The translations under genes were made by a program, and so were the position numbers. A stretch of DNA of 64,000 bases from Dastarcus helophoroides (taxonomy: Eukaryota > Arthropoda > Insecta > Coleoptera > Bothrideridae), in assembly GCA_028583605.1 (NCBI GenBank), contig CM053328.1:29175578-29239577 (forward strand), read 5' to 3'. Each line of letters opens with the position of its first letter. The stretch's first letter is position 1. Below the pieces are notes generated by a model. The model was not told the origin of the DNA. It worked only from the letters and a program-made list of their open reading frames with translations, and searched no databases. Below, piece after piece: positions 10,521-22,440 of the stretch.

Positions 10521-11321
10521 ACTTACCTAATCCTTTAACTCTTTAAGAGGTTTCAGATTTTTATACAGCAATCTGCATACATACATCAATTAATTGTTGA
10601 ATTTTTATAAAATGTATCGAAATAAATGGGGAAAAACCACGTCGTTATTGTAAGTTTCAAACAAACTTTTTCGTCGAATTAAATTTTAAGTTGTGTCGGC
10701 AATTGCATCAAATTTATAACTGTTCTTGGAGAACTCATTCCTCGAACATTTGATGATGTAAAATTTAAATAGATAATGTCGAAAGTGTTTAAAAAAAATT
10801 GTCGTGTTCCACTTTGAAAAAAGAAAACAATTTCATCCAAGTCGCTCTCTATTGCAAATTATTTTGAAGAAAATTTGTTGCAAATAGTGAGTACAGTTCA
10901 TTTGAAATATTCTCTTTTGTTGTTCAAATAACTGCTTTAAATGAATCAATAAAATAACTGCTGTTCTGAATCCTTGCGTCGTAGAATGGACCATTGTGCA
11001 TAATTTAGGAACAGTATTAACGATAAACACAACTAAGAAATATCGCAATTCCACAAATATTCCCCATTCTGTTGTTAGTTGGAACAATCAAACAAACCGC
11101 CGACGATGCTGTAAAGCTAGGCAGCTTCGGATAATTGCAGAATTCGGAATTGTCTTTATTATAATGTACTAACTATTAGCCGCGACTTCGTCAGCGAAAT
11201 TAAATGAGTAATTGCCTTTGGTGCAGCATGACGAAATCAAATATTTTAAATCTATTAGATCACAAATGCACCCCATCTAGTGTTTTAATACTAGTAAATA
11301 TGGTATGTAGTAAAACCAGAT
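10521..11321. other. Non-genic AT-rich sequence
   Basis: The minus frame at 10833-11087 has no motif and no splice context that I would trust. Nothing else seen. Confidence 0.35.
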
Positions 11322-12123
11322 TATGTACAATGTAACTAACGTAACAATGTAATTAAAGTCACATCCGAGTCAAAAATGGTCTGAGTGATATGGGTTCCAG
11401 GGCATCAAGGAACGAGGGGGCAGATAGACTTGCAAGAGGCCTCAATTACACCTCTTTTCGGCCCAGAACCATACAGTGGTCTTACAAAAAGCCACGTAAA
11501 AGATGATATAGATACTTGCGAAACAAACCAAAGGTTATACTGGAGAAAAACTCCAGGCCTAAGATAGTCAAAAAAGTTCATCACTATCTCGAAAAAGAGG
11601 TCTGAGCAGTTTCTCGAATTGAACAAGAATGACTTAAGAATAATAACTGGACTTTTCACAGGACACTTTCTAGTAAAGTATTACCTTAAAAAGACGGAAA
11701 AAGTGGATAATGATAACTGCAGATTCTATAGCGCAGCAACAGAAACAACAGAAGATTTGCTATACGAATGCATGGCTCAATTCTGTAAAAAGCTCAAATT
11801 TCTTGAAAGGGTAACTCTGACACTCCAAGAAATCAGAGTAATAGCTCCTAAAAAGATAATAGACTATGTAACAAGTTTAAACATCTTGGACAATAATTAA
11901 AAAATTAGAGTCTTTACAAAAGATCCTAATGGGTCGCAGTGGTGAGAGGTGTAAAAGCCTATACTAATCTTTTTCAGAACTGTACAACTGTAGAACTAAA
12001 GTCACAAAGGTTACTAATAGTGAAGTCGCCTTCTTGTATTACAGGTTGCATAGCTGCATCCATTAAATAAGGGTGCCCTCGACATTACACACGTTTAGAT
12101 ATGTCAAACCTAATAAATAATGC
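11322..12123 (+). mobile_element. LINE 3' fragment flanked by MITE-like repeats
   Basis: The left part (11322-11375, GATTATGTACAATGTAAC...) resembles the inverted end of the 6853-7235 element. The right part (11990-12123, AAAGTCACAAAGG, GGTTGCAT, GCATCCAT, AATAAATAATG) resembles that element's left half. Between them sits an RNase H-LINE fragment. Either the LINE landed in such an element, or these segments are the LINE family's own untranslated sequence. Confidence 0.45.
11385..11900 (+). pseudogene. RNase H-bearing LINE, C-terminal fragment
   Basis: Two plus frames. The first begins in the last RNase H motif (IWVPGHQGTRG) and runs through FGPEPYSGLTKSHVKDDIDT, matching the SPFIGPEPYFGVAKCHIK segment of the copy at 3387-3791. 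The second (11619-11900) holds the tail NDLRIITGLFTGHFLVKYYL. The tail continues through a degraded cysteine motif (DNCRFYSAATETTEDLLYEC). It is 5'-truncated within RNase H, and a frameshift near 11570 separates the halves. Confidence 0.78.
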
Positions 12124-13425
12124 CAACCAAATATTTCGCTCGATATTTCGATATCGTAATTGTCGCACTCTTATGTGAATCATCCTGTAAATGCCAAAAC
12201 AACAAATTTATAAGTATTAATATCTAAAAATGAACTACGGAAAAATTGGTGTAATAGTTTGGCGTGGCTTGCATAAATTGTTCTGTGAAAATAATAGCTT
12301 TTACCAGCACAACTCAGCATTCGTTTAGCGATCCGATTTTAAATGACATTTAATGTTCCGAACATGTCGTGCAGCACGAAAATCACTCTTTTTAAGTTCT
12401 TTTCTACAAACCATAAAAATGTTAATGACATGAATGTCGCACAATAGCGACGGAAATTAATCTCGGATGATATGTCATTCTAATAGCTTTTAAGAGAGTG
12501 ATTACTTGAAAATGTGTTGGTAAAAATATATAAATATGTAAACTTATTATTTAAAGTCGAGGAAATTCTGCACAAAACCGGTGACAAGCCGAAAAGAAAA
12601 AGAAGGTTGCTCTGCTTCGAATTCGTATACACAAATCAATGGTTATTTCTATATTACTCACGATTAATTATTTTCTTCACAAATATTTTTAAGATCAGTT
12701 TTGGGAAGATATTCAAATTGTTTAAATAAATAACTACTATTGAAAAATTTTGGACTTTTTTCTAACAAACCATAAATGTGATATTTAAAAAAATATATTC
12801 ACTATATTTTCAAGTATGACATTAGTGGTATGTCCTAATTATTATTGTCATTAATATTTTTTTCAACAACTTATTAATAGTTTTTATTTATTTAAGCAAT
12901 TTGAATAAATGTTTTAACTGGATTTAGACGAGGTTAATGAAAAAGTAGTTAATTATTTTTCGTCAAATGTCTAAAATGAAAATGAAATTTTGCTCCACAA
13001 TGAAAAATCGACATCAGTGGCATATTGAAATTTCGTGTTAATTTTTTTTCGATTTTTGTTGTTTTTTAATTGTTTTAACTTTGGAAATTTTAAGTGTCCA
13101 GTCTTTATTACGTAGTTAATTTTTAATTTGGGTATTTCATATTTAGCACGATTTTCAGTTTACTAGATTGTACGACAGTAAAAATGCTTCAGACTCACAA
13201 GTAGCCAGATGTATACTTCTCGTACACTAAAAAAAATTATTTATTGCATTAACTACTGGGTACTGTATAACCAGTCATATTTAACTATGCTAATATTCGA
13301 ATGCATCACTTGTTAATGAGTAATTGTTGAACTAAATTCTAACTATTCGATTTTAGTTAAATAATAAGACGTCAAAATTCTTCGCACAGTGCCCTAATTT
13401 TTGGTTTGGGTTAAACCTAATGGCA
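12124..13425. other. Non-genic AT-rich sequence
   Basis: A 71-residue frame at 12514-12729 is unsupported by motifs. No repeat ends or exons recognised. Confidence 0.35.
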
Positions 13426-13870
13426 AGTTACTGTTCGATCTTGCTCTTGTGGTTCAGTGTATATAGAAGAAACGGGGAGATCATTTAAGACGCGAATATC
13501 CGAGCACCAAAGATGTCTTAAATCTAGTTTATTTTCGCCATGGCGGAACATCAACATGAGACCGGATATAAGATTATTTTCTTTTTAATAATATTTCAAT
13601 CATATCCAATATTCCCAAATACTATAATAGGAAAATACGCAAGGCCATTGAAATCCAAAAGTTCCCCAAAAACATCATCAGGGACGACGGTTACATGCTG
13701 TCCTCCATCTGGAAACCAACCATCGGAAATCTTCCAGGGTGATCGCGTTTCGCTTTCTTTCTTTTCTCTTAGAAGAGTTTCGCCTCTGGTATGGTGGACA
13801 TACTGAGTTACCGTGCTCTTCTGTCTAAACTTTTCTATCCTTTGTATCAAATTTTCAATTCGGAAGAATT
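13426..13870 (+). pseudogene. Penelope-like element, GIY-YIG C-terminus (degenerate)
   Basis: This matches the end of the better copy at 45060-45560. Reading across frame breaks gives SCSCGSVYI, a degraded GIY-YIG core, then FKTRISEHQRCL, AEHQHETGYKIIF and the DGYMLSS-type segment. The 90-bp terminal coding repeat follows (GGTGGACATACTGAGTTACCG). The catalytic GKTGR stretch reads EETGR here. The reverse transcriptase part is missing, so this is a 3'-terminal fragment. Confidence 0.75.
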
Positions 13871-13974
13871 TCGCCTCTGGTGGACGTACTGAGCTACCGT
13901 GGTCTGATGTTTTGAAATTGGCCTTTTTTCATTTTTCATTTTTGTATATTTCCTTCTATTTCAAATTTTACCTA

Positions 13975-14125
13975 TTGTTTCTTTGTTCCTGAAAAAGCTC
14001 CCTACGATGATGGGGGAGACGTTGAACACTTTTAGTAGTTCTTTGACACGATCCAATTCCGGAAGAAATATATCCTGTACCGACTCTGGCCGTAGAAGCC
14101 TTCGTTATCATATTGTTCTATCTAG
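13975..14125 (+). repeat. Penelope terminal repeat, plus orientation
   Basis: Contains TTTCTTTGTTCCTGAAAAAG, GACGTTGAACACTTTTAGTA and CTTTGACACGATCCAATTCC, ending GAAGCCTTCGTTATCAT. The same block ends the copies at 37.7 and 45.7 kb. The CTGAAGA and GAAACG words of the other copies are mutated here. Confidence 0.75.
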
Positions 14126-14159
14126 ATCGTTCATGTGTTTTAAAGTGATTTTTAAGGTT

Positions 14160-14360
14160 CAGCCATGCATTTGATGATATTGATAAGGTTAAGGAGGCTT
14201 TGGAGATCAATGAAAGTACCAGAAAAACTGTCAGAATGTTTAATCTACCTACTTCTACAGCGCAATACATGGTTAAGAATGATTATTATAAAGCTAAAAT
14301 GGTGTTGGTAGATCACGTTTAATTGGAAGCGGAAAACGATATACGAATTAAGAAGGGAAT
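14160..14360 (+). pseudogene. Pogo/Tigger-like transposase, N-terminal HTH scrap
   Basis: One frame reads DIDKVKEALEINESTRKTV then RMFNLPTSTAQYMVKNDYY, the pattern of the pipsqueak-type helix-turn-helix at the start of pogo-superfamily transposases. A frame change then gives GRSRLIGSGKRYTN, comparable with TRKLGRSAIL in the copy at 48303. No DDE domain follows. Confidence 0.5.
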
Positions 14361-17259
14361 TTGTTCACCCAATGGAAATGGAAGCAAAGTGACCGCCAAA
14401 AAGTTCTCAACAATCTAGATCTTATGTTACTGTGTGAACTATGGGAAGAATAATAAGTACTGTGGTGAGTCGAGTTCTACTAAACTGTTCTATTTCCTCG
14501 TTTGTTTTATTTAATTGAATTTATTTTCAATTTTCTTGGAAATATTAAATCTACAAATATTGTATTACAAAAAATTCTTTGTAACATAACGTTTTGCGTG
14601 AGAAACAGATTTCTTAGCGTTCACAAATTAGATAAGGGTTATTTGTTAGGCCTGGTTTGTTTCAAGCACAGATACCTAAACTGAGTAAAACAACATGTTA
14701 GTTTTGAAGGACCGCTGAAAAGTAGAGTAATAAATAAGGGTAAAGTGTCAATAACGGAGACCTTAGCAAATATCTCGGCAAGACCATGTGGTGGTAGACT
14801 GGAGGAATATGACGTTCAAAAAACGCCCTTATAAACACGTACAATTGTAAGTTATTTAAATTTTAATGATCGAAGTAAAACTTGCAGGATAAAGGGACGA
14901 CATCATTCAAAATGGGTTTGCAGTTTGATATGCACTTTAAGAATCCTTTTTAAAATTTATTTAAGGGCTAATTTGGATTAGAAATATTTAAATTAGTAGA
15001 AATTCTGCATCCTCATGCCCTCTAGCGAGATGCAGAGGATGTCTTTCGGTCCCCAGAAGTTAAGGGTAGGGGAATAAAAAGATAAAACACGGTAAAGATG
15101 TAAAGAAATTTACAAGACAGTCAAATAACAAACTTCGATGAAATTAGTTTAGAAATTATGTTCAACTTCCGGACTTATAAAAAACGAGTACGAAATACGG
15201 GAGTTTAAAAAAAATGACTGCTTCTGTTTGTGCTAATTAACGAGAATGAAAAAAAAAACAATTTCTGTTCAACGTGAAGTTCTAGTGCCATTTATGTGAT
15301 GTTTGCTACGGGATAAGTAGGCAAGTAAATTTTTAAATTGTCCGATAATTTTATTTGATGGTTTTTTCGCTTTTATATGATTTTAATTAACTGTTCCTAA
15401 AATTTGAGAAATACTTGTTCCTAATTTTGATCAATATGGGGTTGGGGGGCGTACACAAAAAAAAAGAGAAAGGAATGTAAAACTTCCACAACAAACCGAA
15501 TGAATGAGAAAGTCGTTGTTAGAAAATTATTATAGGGCCAAGAACCCTACCGCTGATTGGTGCAACTACCAATCTCAGTTTCAAAAAGGAAATTAAAAAT
15601 AAAACAAAATAAAAATACAAAGACAAGAAAACAAAAAGGAAATAAAGCTCATTCGCTTCATACAAACATTTTCATTTCCTTAAGGTCGATCCTAGTGTTC
15701 TGCTGTTGGAAGCTGAGTTTCCAGGGGTTCCAAAATAATTTATACCCATCACCACAAACTTCCGGTAACTGACAGCAGACACATATATTTGGGTTTTACT
15801 GATGATGTTCTGCAAGTTCTAGAAACGTGGGCATTGTACACCTTAACATCCTAGAAGCATAAGCGACAATGAGCTCTTGCCTAGTTCTTGTTTTGGTGTA
15901 TTCACCTAGTGCTACCTCATTCGCAGATTCTCCTTCGTAGGTTGCTTGAATCCCAAAAATATAGGACAAGACAACCTGGCCCAAAGAGAGCCTTATAGAT
16001 CTGTTGACAAATGAGGAGTACTAACGTAGGTGAACGAGCAGTATCAGCATCAGCTCTCGTTAGGGAGATGTTTTAATGAAAGAAATGAGAACTTCTTGCC
16101 AGTTTTTAACTTTAATTTCAATGTTTTGTGCTAAGTCAAGCTTAGCCACTTTCTAAGCCAAAAGTGCCCCTTCTTTAGAACAGTAGCCGTAGAAGTAGAT
16201 GTAGTGTTGGAAGGGAAATTCGGCTCAGAAAGTTTCTATGAAATTTGAACAATATTTCTAGTCTATTTTATGACACTGGTTTGGGTTCGAATGATTGAGT
16301 TTGGTATGAGAAAAACCGAAAAACAAACAAAGGAACAAGTTAACAAAGGAAAGAAAGAAAGAGTGAGAAAGAACGAGATATCTGTAAGATTAAATCAACA
16401 TTTATAAATTTGATTTACTACTATAAATCACAACTTCATTTCCAAGTTTGAGCTCCATTTTCTCTTGGCATTATCCTTTGAATATTGTTAGCTTAAAGCT
16501 TTAACAGAAAACTGTATGCTCTGTGAAGTATGCTTGAATTAAGAAGCGACAAAACACATAAGAATTGGAATAAGGAAAAAAAAAAACAGACACCTGAAAA
16601 TAGTTTGAGAACCTCTGTGTACAAACTAACCAGCGAACACCCACCGATAATCAGGTACAAAGTTAGCTGCATTTGGTTTGAAAACCTTTGAGTACAAACT
16701 AAATGGCTCAGCTGGGGAAAGCATTGCGATTATTAGGGTTAAAATAAACTTTGGGAAATTAATAACCGACGCACCATATACGAGCGAAAGAGTTAGACAA
16801 AGAATGTCAGATTAATTGGGCTTAAGGAATTCTCTTAATTTTCTAAAGAAATATTTCTATCAGATCTGTGTCCAGCAAATTTAAACAAGTTGAAACAAAC
16901 AGGTTCACTTTATTTTGTTGTATTATGTTTAAGAACACTTGAAAATCACAAACTTGAAATTTGGTTGATTTATTTGTTGGCCTATTGTAATAAAACGTTG
17001 AGGTCAATTGTTGTTTGAATTTGATAACACTTCCCTGTCGACTCTACGAACTCGGGTTACAATTTATTGAAATAACATAATTTTAAACACAACGTAGACA
17101 AATTGGGTCCGAAAATCGGAGGTAAATTATTCTTCGAAAATTTTTAAAGATGAGCAAAATTAGACAATTTTAAAAACTATATACACTCACTGGTTATGGT
17201 CACAAACGGCTGCTCATCACAGTACTTTTGGGTTAAATATAAAAAGATTCAAAATTAAC
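14361..17259. other. Non-genic sequence
   Basis: Several short frames (14502-14684, 15557-15772, 15796-15984) lack supporting motifs. 15796-15984 (-) contains IVAYASRML, faintly like an LTR-retrotransposon RNase H strand, but is too short to call. A near-duplicate of about 24 bp ending GTACAAACTAA occurs around 16605 and 16680. Confidence 0.35.
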
Positions 17260-17535
17260 TTTAATGAACCAAAAAGCATGTGCAGAAACGACTGGAGTTT
17301 GCTGAAAATCATCCGTGGAGTCCGACGGTATTTTCCGATGAAAAAAGCTTTAGACTGGACAAGCCCCCTAATTTGGAAAATGTTTAGAAACAGGATGGCG
17401 GCGAAATAATGGTGTGGGGAATGGTTCACCTAATGGTCTGATACAGTTAAAGAAATTAGAAGGAAAGCAAAACTTTCAAAATTACAGTAATTTAATCAGA
17501 CAGCACGTAAAACCATTTTTTGTTAGGCGGTAGAC
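17260..17535 (+). pseudogene. Tc1/mariner-type transposase fragment
   Basis: A plus-strand frame reads KKHVQKRLEFAENHPW then SPTVFSDEKSFRLDKPPN, containing the first catalytic aspartate in the FSDEKxF motif of Tc1-like DDE transposases. After a stop and frameshift it continues GGEIMVWGMV and FKITVI-like sequence, as in the family. The N-terminal DNA-binding domain and the second and third catalytic residues are missing. It is a separate, older relic from the mariner at 26.6 kb. Confidence 0.8.
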
Positions 17536-17879
17536 TGGAGCTTCCAGTCGTCCGAGGTAGTACCACCCCACGTGTCAGTAGGAGGCGATGAAATGATGCT
17601 AACATTATGTTTCTCTTTCTGACACGTGAGTCGGTTCCTATTATTTTTCTTTCCTCATCCTGTCCTTTTCCCTATTTTCTTTTTTCACCTTCTATGAATT
17701 TTTCTTGTAAATTTTAACAAACAAAGATGATAGATTCCCTTCGTACAAAAAATTACGGATGTAAATTACCCTTCCGTTCGAATGTCCGGAGGGAGGATGT
17801 GCGAGGGAATCCAAAATCGACGGAAGGTTTTACCGTGCCACAGGCCAAGACTCTTTTAAATAATTCATTCCAAATTTAG

Positions 17880-18460
17880 TTTTGTAACATTCGGGGGCTG
17901 AACTCAAATCTAAACTCGGTTCATCAACACATTCAAAATGAAACACCCCATGTGCTGTCTCTGATAGAAACCCAAGTCTCTCCATCCATCAATACGATCC
18001 ATTTGATAGCCTAATTGCCACCTGCACACAAAGTTTCAAAACAAGAGGGAAATTTGTGCTTTTACGCAAAGCGACCTGTCCCGTCAACGAGAAGAAGCAC
18101 TAGAATCTGCTGATCATGATGTAATTTGGCTAAAAATCTGTTCCAAAAGCAAAGTAATTATTCATTTGTTCACTTTATCTGTCCCCAAACGATCCCTCAT
18201 ACAGCTTTTCTGTTACCTCTCCGTAACCTTGTATCACCTATAGACGAATTATCCAAACGCTGAGGTTGTCTTTTCTTGGTCGACCGAACTGACAACGCAG
18301 GAAGGATGGCAGAGGCTTTAGCCATCACTTGCCGACTGTTGCAATTGGTTGAGGAATCCCACAAGAACTCGTGACGTAGATATCCATTAACCTAATCTAC
18401 TCGATCTCTTTCTTACAATGTCTCCAAATTCGTATAAAATCACCGTGACATTAGGGAAGA
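17880..18460 (+). pseudogene. Jockey-like LINE endonuclease domain (5' part)
   Basis: Across several frameshifts the plus strand gives GLNSNLNSVHQHIQNETPHV and LSLIETQVSPSI, the start of an apurinic-type endonuclease. PNAEVVFSW, EALAITCRLLQLVEESHKNS and LLDLFLTMSPNSYKITVTL follow, its later motifs. The domain is cut at about 18461 by an inserted pogo-like element and resumes near 19635. It belongs with the RT at 20477-21095 as one LINE. Confidence 0.75.
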
Positions 18461-19530
18461 GAGGGGCTAAAAGTTACCGGGGTTAGTTATTCCGATTAAA
18501 AGAGCTTCGAGAAATAGATAATTTAGTCTCTGAGATAAATATATTTTGTAAGCAGGATGTGAAATGAATCAGTGACAGCGCAGCGATATCTGCAATATTG
18601 TTAGGGGAGTTGCGTCCGGTATATCAGGAAGTGAGCGCGTGCGTCGTTGTGTCACGTAAGTAAATGCTTTCCTTCTTGTAATTTTCGATCCATCTCCCAT
18701 ATATTAACAGTAATCGTTTCGGTTTTTGCTGTGTTTATGCCTGCTTTGGACATGATAAGCTAAAATTGGCTAGGCGCTGTAAGCTAAACTATCATTTGCT
18801 TTTATGTGAGCATTTGTTATTTGAGGCTAAATGTTCCTTTTTTTGCGGGACATATTGTGACCTCGAACAACCAGTTCGTCCCTTCCCAAAGGCACCATTA
18901 AGAGATAGAAAGAACAATAGACGTCTTAGGAAATCAGCAATTTTAACAGACACTCCGGAGAAAATGACCCTGGAAGAAAAAGAGTCCAAGAGGAGGAGGA
19001 GAAGTATTGACAATAAAAGAAAATGCAAAGAAAGGTGCCAGAATAAAAGGGAAAGCAAAGGGAACGTCGGTTAAACGATAGGTTCAAGAAACTGAGGATA
19101 AAAGTTCTGATCATGAAAAAGATAGTTTGGAGTATAGTTGTATCATCTGCTTGGTGGTTACTCGAACTTGCGTTCTGGTGAAGAATGGGTCCAGTGTCAA
19201 AAATGTAAAAACTGGGCCCATTCAAGATGTATAAAGTTTCGTAATTCATTTATGTATATGTCCAAATTGCGACTCTGATGAGTCTTATGGTGATTTATAA
19301 ATAGGTATTAAAATCTTTTTTATGCAACGCTTCTTTTAAAATTAAATTTAAGACCAAATTCTTACATAAGGAATATTCTATTGTTAAATTCTTAAATATA
19401 TGAATGCCTTAATAATATAATTGTTTTCTTTACAAGTTATCCCCTAATAGACCCGGTAACAACTTGTCCCACCTCGTTAACAATTAGCCCCAAGTTGGGG
19501 TAATTTGTTACTTTTCGACTTCCTGCATTA
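18461..19530 (+). mobile_element. Pogo/Tigger-like element nested in the LINE
   Basis: Its edges carry degenerate inverted sequences rich in GGGGCTAA and TTACCGGG (left 18463-18490, right about 19441-19490 in reverse). The frame at 18766-19074 ends with KSAILTDTPEKMTLEEKESK, the basic C-terminal region seen in pogo/Tigger transposases. A frameshifted zinc-finger segment follows at about 19115-19240 (EEWVQCQKCKNWAHSRC). No catalytic DDE core is left. It interrupts the LINE endonuclease domain, so it inserted later than the LINE. Confidence 0.65.
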
Positions 19531-19654
19531 TAATATTAAATATAAAGAAACTAATTAAATTACACTTAAAAAACTTGTTAAATATCAAAGCTAAATTTAT
19601 TCTTCAAAGTCTCTCTCATAGTACTCATGTTAGTAACAACTTTTTCTAAAACAA

Positions 19655-21095
19655 TTTTTGAGCTTGATTGAAAAACGGAACTTTAAGCCCCGTTCTCCCC
19701 TAGAGCTTGAAAATTCCGATCGCAAGCTTGTAGCAGCCTCCGGCTGGCTTCATATACCACCTCCTTCTCAGACACAACCCCGTAAGGTTTGGCACTTTAA
19801 CTCTGCAAACTGGGAAGAATTTAGAGAATTCTCTACATCTTTGTTATGGCTAGAAGTCTGCATTTAACTCAGACAACCCTTCTTCAGTAGCCGAATCCAT
19901 AACTGAAATTATCCTGGTTGGTATGGAATGCTAAATTCCCCATTCCCAAAAGAAGTCTGCCACCAGTAAATCTTGGTTCAGCAAAACATGTACTCAGGGC
20001 TGTCTCCTGCAAAAATTGCGTACATCATCGTTGGAGAAATTATCCCTCAGTCGAGACTCGGACCAACTTTGTAAATGCCCAAAATTTTTGTAAACAGGTT
20101 ATTATCAAGGCAAAAAGTGATTTCGATGGTGAACTGCGATAGAGGCCGTCTGAGGGATTCCAGGTCCTTTTGGGGATATGCAAAGTCGATTGTAAAGAAT
20201 TTGACATCTTCAAATTTTCCACCATTACTCGATGACAACAATATTGCGACTACTTCCAAGGAAAAGGCTGACCTTCTGTCCTTAATGTTTGCTCAAAATT
20301 CCAACCTTGATTCTCGAAACTCAGACCCTCCTATTCTTCCTAAGATTGACACTTCAATGCCTAAAATTGTTTTCAGGTAACGCATGATCAGGAAGATTCT
20401 CCTCGAGCTCGACACCTAGAAAGCTTCTGGCCTTGATGGTATTCCCGCTATTGTTCTTAAGAAGTGCGTTCCAAAGTTGACTCCTGTACTAAGCAAATTG
20501 TTTACACTTTCTTACAAAAAAGGTGTATTCCCTAACATCCCGAAATCTGCTAAGGTGCAGCCTGACCCTAGAAAGGGAAAAAGGTATCTGGCTAACATTT
20601 ATCGCCCTATATCTTTGTTACCCGTTATATCTAAAGTGATGGAAACGGTTATCAACATGGAAATTCTCAAATATCTGGAAGAGAATAGAATTATCTCGGA
20701 CAGGCAATACGGTTTTAGACAACAACGCTCGACTGGTGATCTACTGGCATATGTTACACATATCTGTAAATCAGCTATGGAAAAACATAGTGAGGCTAAG
20801 ATTGTGGAATTGGATATCTTAAAGGCCTTCGACAGGGTCTGGCATCAATCTCTTCTCGACAAATTAACTTCCTATGGTCTTTCTCTTGGTCATTTAATAT
20901 CCAGGTTTTTGACAGATAGATCTCTTCAGGTCGTCGTCGATGGCATCTCATCCGAGACATTTTCGATTAATGCAGGGGTGCCTCAGGGATCTGTCCTGTC
21001 TCCTGCTCTGTTTCTGTTACACACAAACGATCTCTTAGCTTCAATTTACAATCCGATATACAATTATATAGATGATAGTAGCCTGGGATCAAGGG
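19655..21095 (+). pseudogene. Jockey-like LINE reverse transcriptase (3' part)
   Basis: Frames at 19658-19867, 19918-20142, 20075-20380 and 20477-21145 follow one another. They give the endonuclease-RT linker (PRKVWHFNSANWEEFREF), FWGYAKSIVKNLTSSNFPPL, and then RT motifs: YRPISLLPVISKVMETVI, QYGFRQQRSTGDLL, LDILKAFDRVWH (motif A), NAGVPQGSVLSPALFLL (motif B) and YNYIDDSSL (motif C). The 222-residue frame keeps the catalytic aspartates, but upstream stops and frameshifts kill the ORF. The copy ends abruptly just after motif C, where a palindrome-family copy begins near 21103. The missing C-terminal part is seen in the inverted copy at 23345-25010. Confidence 0.85.
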
Positions 21096-21102
21096 AGGTA
21101 CT

Positions 21103-21264
21103 GTATCTCTCTGAAGATGATAGCTTGACTATCGAAACGCGTTAGAGCAACCATTGATCTCTCTGAAGATAATAGCTTGGCTATTGAAACGCCTTAGAGC
21201 AATCACTGTTGCGTTTTTTAATCTTTCTTGGTTTCAGGGGACAAGATTTGTATCTCAATTTTTA
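21103..21264 (+). repeat. Dispersed palindrome family, copy 2
   Basis: Forward arm only, with its first ~50 bp duplicated in tandem: TCTCTCTGAAGATGATAGC... then TCTCTGAAGATAATAGC..., followed by GTTTTTTAATCTTTCTTGG, TTTCAGGGGACAAGATTTG and CAATTTTT. It abuts the truncated LINE RT. Confidence 0.8.
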
Positions 21265-21286
21265 AAATGAAACTTAAAAAAACACG

Positions 21287-21340
21287 ACAAAAATGTCAAC
21301 GTTTTGAAATTCATATCTTTCAAAACGTTGACATTTTTGT
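21287..21340. repeat. Perfect 23-bp stem, 8-nt loop hairpin
   Basis: Positions 21287-21309 are the exact reverse complement of 21318-21340; the loop is TTCATATC. The stem includes TGTCAACGTTTTGA. It directly follows the palindrome-family copy. If transcribed it would form a short stable hairpin, but no transcription signal is visible. Confidence 0.85.
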
Positions 21341-21349
21341 AGTAACTGA

Positions 21350-22440
21350 AAAATTGCATTTTAGGAAAAAAAAGTGAAAATTTCGAGAGAATGTTCGAGA
21401 AAAAACTAGAATTTCACAATTTGATTAAAAAAAAATTGGGCCAGAACAAATTGAATTTAAAACTTTCCAAGAAATCCAATTTTGATGAAAATTATATAAC
21501 TTTGAAAGAAAGAATGGATTTGGAAAATAAATTTTAAGAAGATTGTCGAATTTAATGAAAGTTAGAAAATTTTACACAAGAAAATAAACTTTGAGAATAC
21601 TACATTGAAAAAAATTTCCAGGAAAAAATGGGATATTAATGAAAATAATCTTAAAACAAGAAATTTAAAATATTTTCGGAACCGAATTTAAAAAATCGTT
21701 ACTTTCAGAAAATACGAATTGTCAGAAAAATAGTAAACTAATTGCTAAAAAACGAATAAAAAACTAGAAATGTCAACTTATGTATTAGCTGAAAATGTTC
21801 CTATTAAAGTCAAATTTAAAGAAATTAAGTTCTGATAATAAATTCAAATTTGCGAGAAAACAATGAATTTCGCGAGAAAAGTCCAAATTTGCAAAAACAT
21901 AAAATCTCGAATTTTGGGAAACAAGTAAAATTTGCAAAAAGTTGAAATTCAGTAAAAGTCAAAATTAAATTTCGAAAATGAAGTCGAACTTTAGGAAAAA
22001 AGTATTAACTTTCAGGGAAAAAGTCGCAATTTTAAAAGTTGCTTAGAGTCACTGGGATAAGAAAAATGGTTTTTCTGATAAAAACTGGAAACACCCTTAA
22101 AATGTTTTTCTCAAAATTTTCTAATTGTTTTTTTTATTTTTTACTCCTTTATTAAAAGATTAATTACATTTCTAGAAAAATGCAAATTTTTGACAAACAA
22201 ATCTAAACTTTCAAAAAATCAAATCTAAAAAGTACAAATTTCCAAAAAGCCGAATTGTCAGAAGTAATGGGTAAATTTTGAAAAAAAAAACAGAGGTTCT
22301 TTAACAATAAATTGAAGTTTAGAAAAAAGTCGACATTTTCTAAAGAAGACCAAATTTTGAGGCAAACAGTCGAATGTTTAAAATAAAACGAATTTACAAG
22401 AAAAAACGAATTATCAGAAAAGCAAAATATAAAACATCGA
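21350..22440. repeat. A-rich, quasi-repetitive low-complexity DNA
   Basis: The plus strand is dominated by words such as AAATTTCGAAAAAA, AAAGTC and GAAATTT in loose succession, strongly A-rich with few pyrimidine runs. No exact unit length could be fixed by eye. Similar tracts lie at 28180-30380, 36420-38860, 52260-52620 and 57640-58740. Confidence 0.55.

Noticed and set aside
15796..15984. Minus frame with IVAYASRML resembling an LTR-element RNase H strand
   Set aside because: Only a few residues agree and no neighbouring motif supports it.
19277..19300. CTGATGAG word, possible hammerhead start
   Set aside because: No GAAA and NUH segments at compatible spacing follow.
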